A program made the translations under genes and the position numbers. DNA of 24,470 nucleotides from CAYSAA01 sp964428905 (GTDB lineage Bacteria > Atribacterota > Phoenicimicrobiia > Phoenicimicrobiales > Stramentimicrobiaceae). The notes beneath the pieces are model-generated. The model searched no databases, was not told where the DNA came from, and saw nothing but the letters and a program-made list of their open reading frames with translations. Of the stretch, positions 8,422 through 15,843 are shown piece by piece. The number at the start of each line of letters is the position of its first letter. The first letter of the stretch is position 1. Where the stretch lies: NCBI GenBank assembly GCA_964428905.1, contig CAYSAA010000208.1, positions 1-24,470 on the forward strand, written 5' to 3'.

Positions 8422-8885
8422 TTATTATTGGAATTATTTTAAATATGATAGGAATTATTGGTGTTATCGTTCCTGCTTTACCTGGAATTGTACTGAACTA
8501 TATTGCACTAATTCTGCTTTATACAGTCAAAGGAGAAGCAGAATTTAGTCTTCGTATGCTCATCGTGTTTGGAATATTAACAGGCTTAGTTGTATTGCTT
8601 GATTATATCCTTCCGCTACTGGGAGCCAGGAAATATGGTGCATCGCGTATGGGAATATGGGGTGCCGTTATCGGAATGGTCATCGGAATTGTATTTTTCC
8701 CGCCTTTTGGTATCATTTTCGGACTTTTAATGGGTGCATTTCTTGGTGAATTGATTGCCGGAAAAGAACAATCACAGGCACTCAGGGCAGGATTTGCAAC
8801 TTTTCTAGGAAGTCTTACTTCAATGGTGGTAAAATTACTCCTTGCTATCGTGATGACTGTTTATTTTTTCATTCACCTTATTTAA
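8415..8885 (+). CDS. DUF456 family small integral membrane protein
   Basis: Function unknown. The 156-residue protein is almost wholly hydrophobic with glycine-zipper helices: segments at about 2-22, 24-38, 47-68, 79-94, 97-115 and 128-152. The central LDYILPLLGARKYGASRMG followed by GxxxG repeats and GAFLGEL is the hallmark of DUF456 proteins. The start is TTG at 8415: an in-frame stop lies at 8397-8399 and no ATG occurs between, while AGGA at 8402-8405 is nine bases upstream. It stands 159 bases after leuB with no evident terminator between, so it may be read through from the leu operon, but no functional link is visible. Confidence 0.75.
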   Translation: MLIIIGIILNMIGIIGVIVPALPGIVLNYIALILLYTVKGEAEFSLRMLIVFGILTGLVVLLDYILPLLGARKYGASRMGIWGAVIGMVIGIVFFPPFGIIFGLLMGAFLGELIAGKEQSQALRAGFATFLGSLTSMVVKLLLAIVMTVYFFIHLI

Positions 8886-8956
8886 AGGATTTTTTTATAA
8901 ATTTGAACAGGACTGAATTTTTAAGAAGTATTGTTTCTTGTACGGATGTATTTGGG

Positions 8957-8972
8957 TAAATTTTAAAATTTA
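8957..8972. repeat. 16-base perfect AT-only palindrome
   Basis: TAAATTTTAAAATTTA is its own reverse complement. It lies 78 bases upstream of the methyltransferase start, where an operator could sit. With only A and T in AT-rich surroundings, chance is a serious alternative. Confidence 0.25.
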
Positions 8973-9050
8973 TTTCATAAAAATCTTTTGCTAAAAAATT
9001 ATATAATGAAATGGATTATTTATATTGTTTTTAAAGGAGAGAAATTTTCG

Positions 9051-9737
9051 ATGTTAAAAGAAAATGTAAATGTTATTGAAAAGAAGGGAATAAACTATAT
9101 TAAAATAGATACCCGTGTTAGAAAATACCAACCATGGATAGGTGATCTGGTAAATTATTTTTATGACCGAATTATGGAAAAATCAGTTTTCCCAAAAAAA
9201 TTTAGTGGTAATATACAACTGCATTATGATATTCTAAAAAAAGAATTAGAAGAGGTAAGAGGTAAAAAGGTTTTAGAATTAGCCACAGGTAGCGGAAATG
9301 CTGTTAATTTCCTGAATAACAATAATGAATATTCGGGTATAGATATAAGTCCTGGTTTATTGCGGAAAGCTTGTCAAAGATTCAGAGATAACGGATTTCA
9401 AAATGCTGAATTTTTTTTAACAGGTGCAGAAGATTTGCCTTTTCAAGATGGGATGTTCGATATAGTGCTTTGCCATTTATCTTTGAATTTTTTTGGGAAT
9501 ACAAAAAAGGCCATTCAGGAATCAACTCGAGTTTCCAAAGACCGTGCCATTTTCTTTAGTAGTGTTCCGATATCGGAAAGAAAATCTAACAATGCTACAA
9601 TAAGAGGCAAGCTGTTTTCCAGGGAAGAGCTAAAAGAGCTCTTTGAAACATTTGGCTGGGAATTCGTTTCTTTGCCGGAACGAAATGGAGCATTGCTTTA
9701 TTTTAAGGCAGAGAAAAGAAAGCCGCAATCCAATTAA
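9051..9737 (+). CDS. class I SAM-dependent methyltransferase
   Basis: Predicted cytoplasmic methyltransferase of unknown substrate, 228 residues. The Methyltransf_11-type Rossmann core is clear: motif I VLELATGSGNAVNFL (74-88), acidic motif II residue Asp98 in SGIDIS, AEDLPF at 126-131, and FDIVLCHLSLNFF at 136-148. The opening 60 residues are charged and not recognised. The start is ATG 9051, with AAAGGAG at 9033-9039; an in-frame TTG at 8988 would add 21 residues without a good ribosome binding site. Its stop is 74 bases before the CGGC-domain gene, suggesting joint transcription. Methyltransferases of this type act on quinones, metals or small molecules, and nothing here decides which. Confidence 0.8.
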   Translation: MLKENVNVIEKKGINYIKIDTRVRKYQPWIGDLVNYFYDRIMEKSVFPKKFSGNIQLHYDILKKELEEVRGKKVLELATGSGNAVNFLNNNNEYSGIDISPGLLRKACQRFRDNGFQNAEFFLTGAEDLPFQDGMFDIVLCHLSLNFFGNTKKAIQESTRVSKDRAIFFSSVPISERKSNNATIRGKLFSREELKELFETFGWEFVSLPERNGALLYFKAEKRKPQSN

Positions 9738-9811
9738 ACATGATAGATGGAATTATCATATCAACAGAAGTAATAAATCAACATATAAAAAAAAAGGAGT
9801 GTAGTATTCTG

Positions 9812-10261
9812 ATGGAAGAAAAAATAAAAATAGGTATTATAATTTGTCATCGTTATCATTGTTGTGCCGGTGGTAAATGTTTAAGAGCTATGCGTAATAG
9901 GGAAGGGGCTTTTTCTATTTACCAGGATCGCGAAATAGAATTAGTTGGTTACACTACCTGTGACGGATGTCCAGGAGGGAATGTACAATACTCCCCTGAA
10001 GAAATGAAGAAAAACGGAGCACAAGTCATTCATCTGGCTACAGGTTTGGTAGTTGGATATCCTCCCTGTCCACAAATAAAATATTTCAAGGAGTATATCG
10101 AGCAGCAGTTTGGGCTAAAAGTAGTTATTGGTACGCATCCTATCCCCCAGGGGTATTATCTGGCTCATAACAAATTACATACCTGGGATGATGTTGCATA
10201 TTGGCAGGAAATTATTCAACCTACCCTGGCTACTGAAGCTGTAAGATTGGCTTATGATTGA
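9812..10261 (+). CDS. CGGC domain-containing cysteine-rich protein
   Basis: A 149-residue protein of the CGGC-domain family, thought from its cysteine pattern to bind metal; its role is not established. Conserved cysteines are Cys12 (IICHRYH), Cys17/Cys18/Cys23 in HCCAGGKCLRA, Cys50/Cys53 in TTCDGCPGGN, and Cys86 in YPPCPQIK, followed by conserved GTHP. ATG 9812 is preferred: GGAG lies at 9796-9799 and the conserved domain begins within seven residues. An in-frame ATG at 9740 would add 24 non-conserved residues with a poor ribosome site. It pairs with the preceding methyltransferase in the same direction. Confidence 0.8.
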   Translation: MEEKIKIGIIICHRYHCCAGGKCLRAMRNREGAFSIYQDREIELVGYTTCDGCPGGNVQYSPEEMKKNGAQVIHLATGLVVGYPPCPQIKYFKEYIEQQFGLKVVIGTHPIPQGYYLAHNKLHTWDDVAYWQEIIQPTLATEAVRLAYD

Positions 10262-10326
10262 TTGACCGGGATTTTGATTAAATCAATAATAAATAATAAA
10301 ATCTATCAGAGTTAGTGTAAAATTTA

Positions 10327-10352
10327 CTGGGGTACTAAAGTACTTACCCCAG
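10327..10352. other. hairpin downstream of the CGGC gene
   Basis: Arms CTGGGGTA (10327-10334) and TACCCCAG (10345-10352) are perfect inverted repeats with a ten-base loop that can itself pair as TACT/AGTA. It lies 65 bases after the CGGC stop and just before a promoter-like element. No T-run follows on the plus strand, so it is not a classical intrinsic terminator; a 3'-end stabiliser or operator is possible. Confidence 0.4.
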
Positions 10353-10384
10353 CATATAAAAAAAGTTTAGACTTAAATAAAAAT

Positions 10385-10413
10385 TTGACAAAGAATAATA
10401 GTGATGATAAATT
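10385..10413 (+). promoter_or_regulatory. candidate sigma-70-type promoter for the alcohol dehydrogenase/AOR operon
   Basis: A perfect TTGACA -35 box at 10385-10390 is followed after 17 bases by TAAATT at 10408-10413, a 4/6 match to the -10 consensus. Start of transcription near 10420 would leave a leader of about 300 bases before the dehydrogenase. Confidence 0.45.
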
Positions 10414-10419
10414 TAATAT

Positions 10420-10712
10420 AAATTATCCTCTTACACTTCACTTCGGAAGAGGTCTAAAATAGATCATCTGCCCGTAAGGGGATTAATACATTCAAAGGTC
10501 AACCTAGGATTTAAGATATCGGAAATAAACTGCAAGGGATTGATAAGAAAGGGGTTGATTAATATTACAAAAGAAAGACTTCCTACTCTTTTATTTCTTT
10601 CTTCATTTTAGTTTTCAAAGAATATATAGTTCAATTTACTGCTTACGTTAAATATGTTGTATTAAATAGTTAGTTTTTGGTAGATAACCGTTAATGTATC
10701 ATAAAAAATTTT
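10420..10712 (+). promoter_or_regulatory. long, possibly structured 5' leader of the adh-aor transcript
   Basis: No gene is seen in this gap. Pairings I can read are CCTCTT/AAGAGG (10427-10432 with 10447-10452), a competing GTCTA/TAGAT hairpin (10452-10456 with 10460-10464), CCC-GTAA-GGG with a GNRA-type tetraloop (10471-10480, flanked by ATC/GAT), and a longer GGTCAACC/GGTTGATT helix (10497-10504 with 10553-10560, two G-U pairs). The mutually exclusive first two helices and the length hint at a cis-acting RNA. I recognise no known riboswitch consensus here. The last 130 bases are very AT-rich and look unstructured. Confidence 0.3.
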
Positions 10713-10727
10713 AAGGAGGCCATCTAA

Positions 10728-11987
10728 ATGGTAGAATTTGGTGAATTATTCAAAGATCATTGGTTAAGTAGGATTGATGAGTATAGGCATACTCCCAGAG
10801 TTAATTTCGGTATCGGAGCGGCTTATAAGGTCGGGGAATTAGCTCGGGAAATTGCTAACAACACAAAATGCATAATCATTACCGATAAGGCACTAAGAAA
10901 AATTGGTTTAATAGATGGGCCCAAGGAATCTTTGGAAAAAGAGGGTTTCACAGTTGATATTTATGAGTCAGAAGTAAAGGAACCCGAGTTGACAGTGGTA
11001 AAAAAACTTATCAGTGCGGTAAGAGAAAAAGATTATGGGCTTGTTGTTGGTATTGGCGGCGGAGCAGTTATGGATAATGCTAAAATTGCTGCTGTTATGT
11101 CGGAGACGGCAGGTGAGATAGAGGAATATGTTTGTCCAAATACTAAACCTTTAACCGGATCGAAACCAAAAATATTAATCTCTACTACCTCTGGAACCGG
11201 TAGCGAATGTTCTAATACGGCGGTAGTGATTGTACCTAACGATATAGGACCAATTAAAACATGGATCACTGGTGATGCGGTTTTGGCTGATGCTGCTGTG
11301 GTAGACCCGAGTTTAACAGTAGGATTACCTCCCAGAGTCACTGCTGGAAGCGGGATGGATGCTCTCAGCCATACTACAGAGGGTGTTTTATCTCTACAGG
11401 CCAATCCTTTTTCTGATGCCTTAGCCTTAAAAACAGCAGAACTTGTTTCTCAAAATCTGAGGACTGCATATCACCAGGGTAGTAATTTAGAAGCAAGGTG
11501 GAATATGGCTTTAGCATCTTCCATAGGTGGAACCGTTATAAGTTATCCCTGGGTGGCTGGACCAGCAACATTATGCCATGCAGCCTCTGAGGGAATATCA
11601 GCCAAATATGGTATTCCACACGGTGAAGCTTGTGGTGTATTACTACCATATGTATTTTGGTACAACTTACCCGATACTTATGCCAGAAAGAAATTAATAA
11701 AAATAGCAGAGGCAATGGGAGAAGATGTATATGGTTTAGAGATTAAAGAAGCAGCTCAAAAAGCTGTGACAGCCACTTTTGATTTATTGGAAGATATTGA
11801 TTTGCCTACAAATCTAAAAGCTTACAATATTCCGGAAAAAGATATTCCAGCGATTTCAGAGTATATCTTAAATAGGGCTGAAGAAATGTATTCAATGTCT
11901 CAATTTAACCCGAGAAAGGCAACTTTAGAAAATGTGAAAGAGTTCTTTGTTACAGCACTTAGAGGAAGGGAATCTATAGGGCTTTAA
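10728..11987 (+). CDS. iron-containing alcohol dehydrogenase
   Basis: NAD(P)-dependent group III alcohol dehydrogenase interconverting an alcohol and an aldehyde or ketone; the substrate is unknown. In the 419 residues, the nucleotide-binding GIGGGAVMDNAK (108-119) and TTSGTGSE (153-160) precede the metal site: Asp211 and His215 in MDALSHTTEG, His284 (LCHAASEG) and His298 (GIPHGEACG). These spacings equal the Fe ligands of E. coli FucO. AAGGAGG at 10713-10719 sits eight bases before the ATG. Only 50 bases separate it from the aldehyde oxidoreductase gene, so a two-step alcohol-aldehyde-acid route, or its reverse, is likely. The following TRAP transporter may bring in a related acid. Confidence 0.9.
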   Translation: MVEFGELFKDHWLSRIDEYRHTPRVNFGIGAAYKVGELAREIANNTKCIIITDKALRKIGLIDGPKESLEKEGFTVDIYESEVKEPELTVVKKLISAVREKDYGLVVGIGGGAVMDNAKIAAVMSETAGEIEEYVCPNTKPLTGSKPKILISTTSGTGSECSNTAVVIVPNDIGPIKTWITGDAVLADAAVVDPSLTVGLPPRVTAGSGMDALSHTTEGVLSLQANPFSDALALKTAELVSQNLRTAYHQGSNLEARWNMALASSIGGTVISYPWVAGPATLCHAASEGISAKYGIPHGEACGVLLPYVFWYNLPDTYARKKLIKIAEAMGEDVYGLEIKEAAQKAVTATFDLLEDIDLPTNLKAYNIPEKDIPAISEYILNRAEEMYSMSQFNPRKATLENVKEFFVTALRGRESIGL

Positions 11988-12037
11988 CAATTTTAGAGTT
12001 TCCTAGTTTTTGAAAATTGCCGGAAGGAGATAATAGA

Positions 12038-13882
12038 ATGGTATCAAAACCGCTTACTCAATTATATGGATATGCGGGTAAATTATTGAGAATAGATTTA
12101 ACAAACGAAAAAATTAGTGTGGAAGAAATCAAGCCAGAAATGTTAAGAGAATTTTTAGGTGGCGTTGGATATGGGGTCAAATTATTATATGATGAACTTC
12201 CAGCAGGTATCGATCCTTTGAGTCCGGAAAATAAAATAGTATTTGTCACAGGACCCCTAACTGGTACAGCAGCCCCCGGTTCGGGATCTGCTGAAGTTTG
12301 CTTTAAGTCTCCCCTTACTGGGATTTGGGGTGAAGCCAGGTGTGGAGGAGAATGGGGCGGTGTTCTAAGAAAAGCAGGCTATGATTTTCTGGTCATAGAA
12401 GGAAAAGCGAAAGAACCGAAATATATTTTAATCGATAATGATAAAGTAAAGTTAAAAAATGCAGAAAAGCTCAAAGGCAAAACGACGTCTCAAAAAGATA
12501 AGCTTATTAAAGAAGAATTAACGGATGAAACAATTGAAATTGCAACGATAGGCGATGCAGGTGAAAAGTTAGTTAGATTTGCCACTATTATGATTGGAAG
12601 CCGAGCATTTGGAAGATGTGGAGCAGGGGCAGTAATGGGTGCAAAGAATTTACTTGCGATTGCCGTAAAGGGGAGTAAAAAGATTTCCGTGGCCAAGCCA
12701 GATGAATTTTCATTAGCCTGTAAAGATGGTAACCAAAAAGTGTTAGCTACAGCTGGTAAAGAAGGCATGTCCGTAGGTGGTACTACAGGGGATATACCTG
12801 CTTGTGATGAGGCAGGAGATATTCCTACCAAGAATTGGAGATCTAACTCGTGGGGAAAGGGCAAAGAGCTCTATGATCACTTTGAGAATGAAAACTTAGT
12901 AAGAGCCAACCCATGTTACAAGGGATGTGTATTACGCTGTGGCAGAATTGCTGAAGTAAAAAAGGGTCAATGGAAGACTCCTGTACATGAAGGGGCAGAA
13001 TATGAGAGTATTTGTGCTTTTACCTTCTTTGTATTAAATGAAGATATGGATGCTGCGGTACATGCTACCTATTTATGCAATGAATATGGCATAGATACCA
13101 TAAGCACAGGTGCCGTGATTGCCTTTGCTATGGACTGTTATGAAAAAGGTATCTTGAGTAAGGAAGATACTGATGGATTAGATTTAACTTGGGGTAATCC
13201 CGATACCATGGTTGAACTAGTAAATAAAATAGCTAATAGAGATGGTATTGGTCAAATTTTAGGCGAAGGAACCAAGCGTGCTGCTCAAAAGTTCGGTAAA
13301 GGGGCAGATGTGCTAGCAATTCAGGTAAAAGGTCTTGAAGGTCCAGCACATGATCCTAGATCCGGTAAAACACTTGCGGTCATGTATGGGTTAGGCAACA
13401 GAGGCATGTGTCATATTCACCCGCTTGAAGGCATGGCTTATGATAGCGGAAAAAATGATTTTGGCCTAATTCCCTATGGACTTCCTGATCCTCAAACAGT
13501 GGATCGCTTTGCCGAAGAAGGTAAAGGGAAAATTGCAGCGAAGTTGCAGGATTGGGGAGTTATACCAGATGTTGTAGGGACCTGTAAATTCTATATCTAT
13601 AATGGTTTGGCACCTGAAGACCTGGCAAGGCAAATTTCCACATTAACCGGTTGGGATATAAGCGCTGAGGAATTATTGACCGTGGGTAAACGTGTTTACA
13701 ATCTGCAGAGGGCATTTAATGTGAGAGAGGGTGTTAAGAAAAGTGATGATATGCTCCCGGAGAGAGTTCTGAGTATGCCAGAATTTGGTAAATATGCCCA
13801 GGTAGAAGAATGTGTCATTAAAGATTATCAGGGTATGTTGGAAGAATGTTACACGGAAAGAGGATGGCAGCAAGAGGGATAG
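12038..13882 (+). CDS. aldehyde:ferredoxin oxidoreductase, tungsten-pterin family
   Basis: Oxidises an aldehyde to its acid with ferredoxin as acceptor, or the reverse, using a bis-pterin tungsten (or molybdenum) site and one [4Fe-4S] cluster. The 614 residues are normal for the family. N-terminal AOR_N features include YAGKLLRIDLTNEKI, FVTGPLTGTAAPGSGS (69-84) and ARCGGEWGGVLRKAGYD (100-116). Cluster ligands are probably Cys293, Cys297, Cys301 and Cys516. GRCGAGAVMGAKNLLAIA (192-209) and GLEGPAHDPR (432-441) match pterin- and substrate-site segments. The first two cysteines are spaced C-x3-C, whereas P. furiosus AOR has C-x2-C. Start is ATG 12038 with GGAAGGAG at 12022-12029; TTG 12017 would precede the ribosome site. 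The exact subfamily and aldehyde are undetermined. Confidence 0.92.
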   Translation: MVSKPLTQLYGYAGKLLRIDLTNEKISVEEIKPEMLREFLGGVGYGVKLLYDELPAGIDPLSPENKIVFVTGPLTGTAAPGSGSAEVCFKSPLTGIWGEARCGGEWGGVLRKAGYDFLVIEGKAKEPKYILIDNDKVKLKNAEKLKGKTTSQKDKLIKEELTDETIEIATIGDAGEKLVRFATIMIGSRAFGRCGAGAVMGAKNLLAIAVKGSKKISVAKPDEFSLACKDGNQKVLATAGKEGMSVGGTTGDIPACDEAGDIPTKNWRSNSWGKGKELYDHFENENLVRANPCYKGCVLRCGRIAEVKKGQWKTPVHEGAEYESICAFTFFVLNEDMDAAVHATYLCNEYGIDTISTGAVIAFAMDCYEKGILSKEDTDGLDLTWGNPDTMVELVNKIANRDGIGQILGEGTKRAAQKFGKGADVLAIQVKGLEGPAHDPRSGKTLAVMYGLGNRGMCHIHPLEGMAYDSGKNDFGLIPYGLPDPQTVDRFAEEGKGKIAAKLQDWGVIPDVVGTCKFYIYNGLAPEDLARQISTLTGWDISAEELLTVGKRVYNLQRAFNVREGVKKSDDMLPERVLSMPEFGKYAQVEECVIKDYQGMLEECYTERGWQQEG

Positions 13883-13965
13883 AATAAAATAATATTAGAT
13901 TGGAAGATTATTATATAATTGTTATAGTGTAGATTACATTTGCTTTCGTTCAATTTAGGATAACC

Positions 13966-13986
13966 CTTTAATTTAGCAAATTAAAG
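13966..13986. other. AT-rich hairpin between aor and dctP
   Basis: CTTTAATTT and AAATTAAAG form a perfect nine-base stem around AGC in the 248-base gap that holds no recognised gene. No T-run follows on the plus strand, so termination is doubtful. The rest of the gap is AT-rich with no convincing promoter. Confidence 0.3.
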
Positions 13987-14130
13987 AGATGAAAAAAATA
14001 AGGAGATGATCTATCGAAAGAACATAATATATTATGATGTTTGCTAGTTTACTAATTATTTGTGTTAAGATTTTTTATTTAAATTAAGTATTTGATAAAT
14101 TAATAAATTAGGAAATGAGGAGGAATAATA

Positions 14131-15165
14131 ATGATAAATAAGTTTTTAAAGATACTTATTGTGATATTTATATTATCCATTGTAATCGTAAGTTCTGTAT
14201 CTGCGAATGAAGCCCCGATTAAGTGGAGGATGCAATCCTATGCCGGTCCAGCCCTAAATGAACATGTTGCTTTGAACGCAATAGAAGAGTTTAATATTGC
14301 AGCGAATGGGGAAATGGTCATTGAAATGTATTCAGCTGATCAGTTGGTACCACATGGTGAACTATTTAGAGCCTTACAAGAAGGAACAATTGATGCAGTC
14401 GTTAGTGACGATGACTCACTGGCGAGCCCTGTAGATGTATCCATATTTGCCGCTTATTTCCCTATGGCTGCTCGCTACGGGCTGGATGTTAACGTGCTGT
14501 GGGAGTGGTATGGATTAAATGAAATTTGGCAGGAAGCCTATGATGAGATAGAAAATGTTACCTGGCTAAGTCAGGGAAGCTGGGATCCATGTAATGTTGC
14601 TACCACCAAACCAGTTCGGTCTCTTGAAGACCTGAAGGGATTAAGATTATATGTGTTTCCTACAGTAGGAAGATTCTTAGCCAAATTCGGCGTTGTTCCA
14701 GTGGTCATGCCTTACGAGGATGTTGAGATGGCTCTTCAGACAGGTATGCTAGATGGAGTTTGTTGGTGTGCCATCACCGAAGATTACACTGTTGGATGGG
14801 CTGATGTTACCGATTATTACCTGACTAATCCTATCTCTGGAGGATGGTCAGGTGGTTGGTTTGTTAATACCGAGTCATGGGAGAAAGTTCCTCCTCACCT
14901 ACAGCAGTTGCTTAGGTTAGCAATAGAAAAATCACACTACTATCGACTACATTGGTACTGGTGGGGTGAAGCTCACTACCGAACCCAGGGAGAAAAGTTA
15001 GAACTCACCACTCTCCCCGAAGAGGATTACAAGATCATTGAAGACGCGGCGATAGAATTCTGGGACGAGATTGCTCAAACGAGCGAGAGAAATGCCAAGG
15101 TAGTAGAGATATTAAAAGAGTACAGAAAGATTATGGAAGAGGCAGGTCCTCCCTATCGATACTAA
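14131..15165 (+). CDS. dctP: TRAP transporter solute-binding protein (first system)
   Basis: Periplasmic or lipid-free extracytoplasmic DctP-type receptor that delivers an organic acid to the DctQM channel. Of the 344 residues, the first 25 form a signal peptide (long hydrophobic stretch ending SSVSA, cleavage before NEAP). The family core includes Arg172 in DLKGLRLYVFP, the position that usually clamps the substrate carboxylate, and MALQTGMLDGV (200-210). It has 15 tryptophans, many near the presumed cleft (WSGGWFVNTESW, HWYWW), suggesting a hydrophobic or aromatic ligand or a TakP-like 2-oxo acid. GAGGAGG at 14117-14123 precedes the ATG. It follows the adh-aor pair, so a substrate or product of that pathway is the natural candidate ligand; this is inference. 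Confidence 0.88.
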   Translation: MINKFLKILIVIFILSIVIVSSVSANEAPIKWRMQSYAGPALNEHVALNAIEEFNIAANGEMVIEMYSADQLVPHGELFRALQEGTIDAVVSDDDSLASPVDVSIFAAYFPMAARYGLDVNVLWEWYGLNEIWQEAYDEIENVTWLSQGSWDPCNVATTKPVRSLEDLKGLRLYVFPTVGRFLAKFGVVPVVMPYEDVEMALQTGMLDGVCWCAITEDYTVGWADVTDYYLTNPISGGWSGGWFVNTESWEKVPPHLQQLLRLAIEKSHYYRLHWYWWGEAHYRTQGEKLELTTLPEEDYKIIEDAAIEFWDEIAQTSERNAKVVEILKEYRKIMEEAGPPYRY

Positions 15166-15197
15166 TGGCCGGGTAATATAATAATGAATGATTAAGT

Positions 15198-15269
15198 ATA
15201 TAGAGGTTCCCCCTCACCATGCTGTTCTATATTAAGGTAGGAAAGGATGGGGAAGGGAAACCTCTATAT
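15198..15269 (+). other. long intercistronic hairpin between dctP and dctQ (first system)
   Basis: Two 23-base arms, 15198-15220 and 15247-15269, pair with about three mismatches around a 26-base loop; the outer nine pairs (ATATAGAGG/CCTCTATAT) are perfect. There is no T-run after it. Placement directly after the binding-protein gene suggests RNA stabilisation or partial read-through that favours dctP over the membrane genes. Confidence 0.7.
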
Positions 15270-15318
15270 TATAAATTTCGGCTTATATAGATTAACAGTG
15301 AAGGGAAATTAGAATGAT

Positions 15319-15843
15319 ATGATCAAAGCAGTAAAAATTTATCTCCGATACATGGACGCAATTAGTCGAATCATAGGACATTTTGCAAAGTTTTTGATTT
15401 TTGGGATGATAGGCATTCTACTTTATGAGACTTTAACCAGAACTTTTTTTAACCACCCGAATGTATGGTCAGTGGAGACTGCGCAATTTGTTATGGCTGC
15501 TTATTATACACTTGGAGGTGCGTTCACCCTACTTATCGGTGGTCACGTCAGAATGGACCTCCTATATGATAGATGGTCGATGAAACAAAAAGCGGTCGCA
15601 GATGCCATTACCTTTTTTATCGTTCTTTTATACCTTGGTGTCCTTATCTACGGTGGTATTCAAGGTATTCAGTATGCAGCTAAATATAACCAGACATCTT
15701 TTTCTTCATGGGCACCACCGGTGCTTCCTATCAAGATTATTATGGTGATAGGAATGGTTTTGATGCTCTTGCAGTGTGGAGCTGAGTTTATAAAGGATCT
15801 ATTAGTTATTAGAGGGGAGGAGCGAATAAATTATGACAATTAG
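15319..15843 (+). CDS. dctQ: TRAP transporter small membrane subunit (first system)
   Basis: Four-helix DctQ subunit that scaffolds the DctM transport domain in the cytoplasmic membrane. The 174 residues show hydrophobic segments at about 24-41, 54-77, 92-114 and 134-155. Conserved DctQ features are NVWSVETAQFVM, the GGHVRMDLLYDRW segment after helix 2, and SSWAPPVLPIKII before helix 4, a form met in TRAP systems annotated for mannitol/chloroaromatic compounds, though that label is not a substrate assignment. An ATG at 15314 runs straight into a stop; ATG 15319 opens the gene. It overlaps dctM by 11 bases. Confidence 0.87.
   Translation: MIKAVKIYLRYMDAISRIIGHFAKFLIFGMIGILLYETLTRTFFNHPNVWSVETAQFVMAAYYTLGGAFTLLIGGHVRMDLLYDRWSMKQKAVADAITFFIVLLYLGVLIYGGIQGIQYAAKYNQTSFSSWAPPVLPIKIIMVIGMVLMLLQCGAEFIKDLLVIRGEERINYDN

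Noticed and set aside
10327..10352. Intrinsic terminator after the CGGC gene
   Set aside because: The stem is good, but it is followed by an A-rich rather than T-rich stretch on the plus strand.
10427..10560. Known Moco/Tuco, cobalamin, lysine or fluoride riboswitch in the alcohol dehydrogenase leader
   Set aside because: None of the conserved core sequences I know for these classes can be found; only generic helices are visible.
12490..12864. Open frame of 124 codons on the minus strand within the AOR gene
   Set aside because: It lies wholly opposite a strongly conserved enzyme gene, has a low-complexity composition and no family features.
14008..14049. Thirteen-codon ORF starting ATG in the dctP upstream gap
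   Set aside because: The GGAG abuts the ATG with no spacer and the frame is too short to support.
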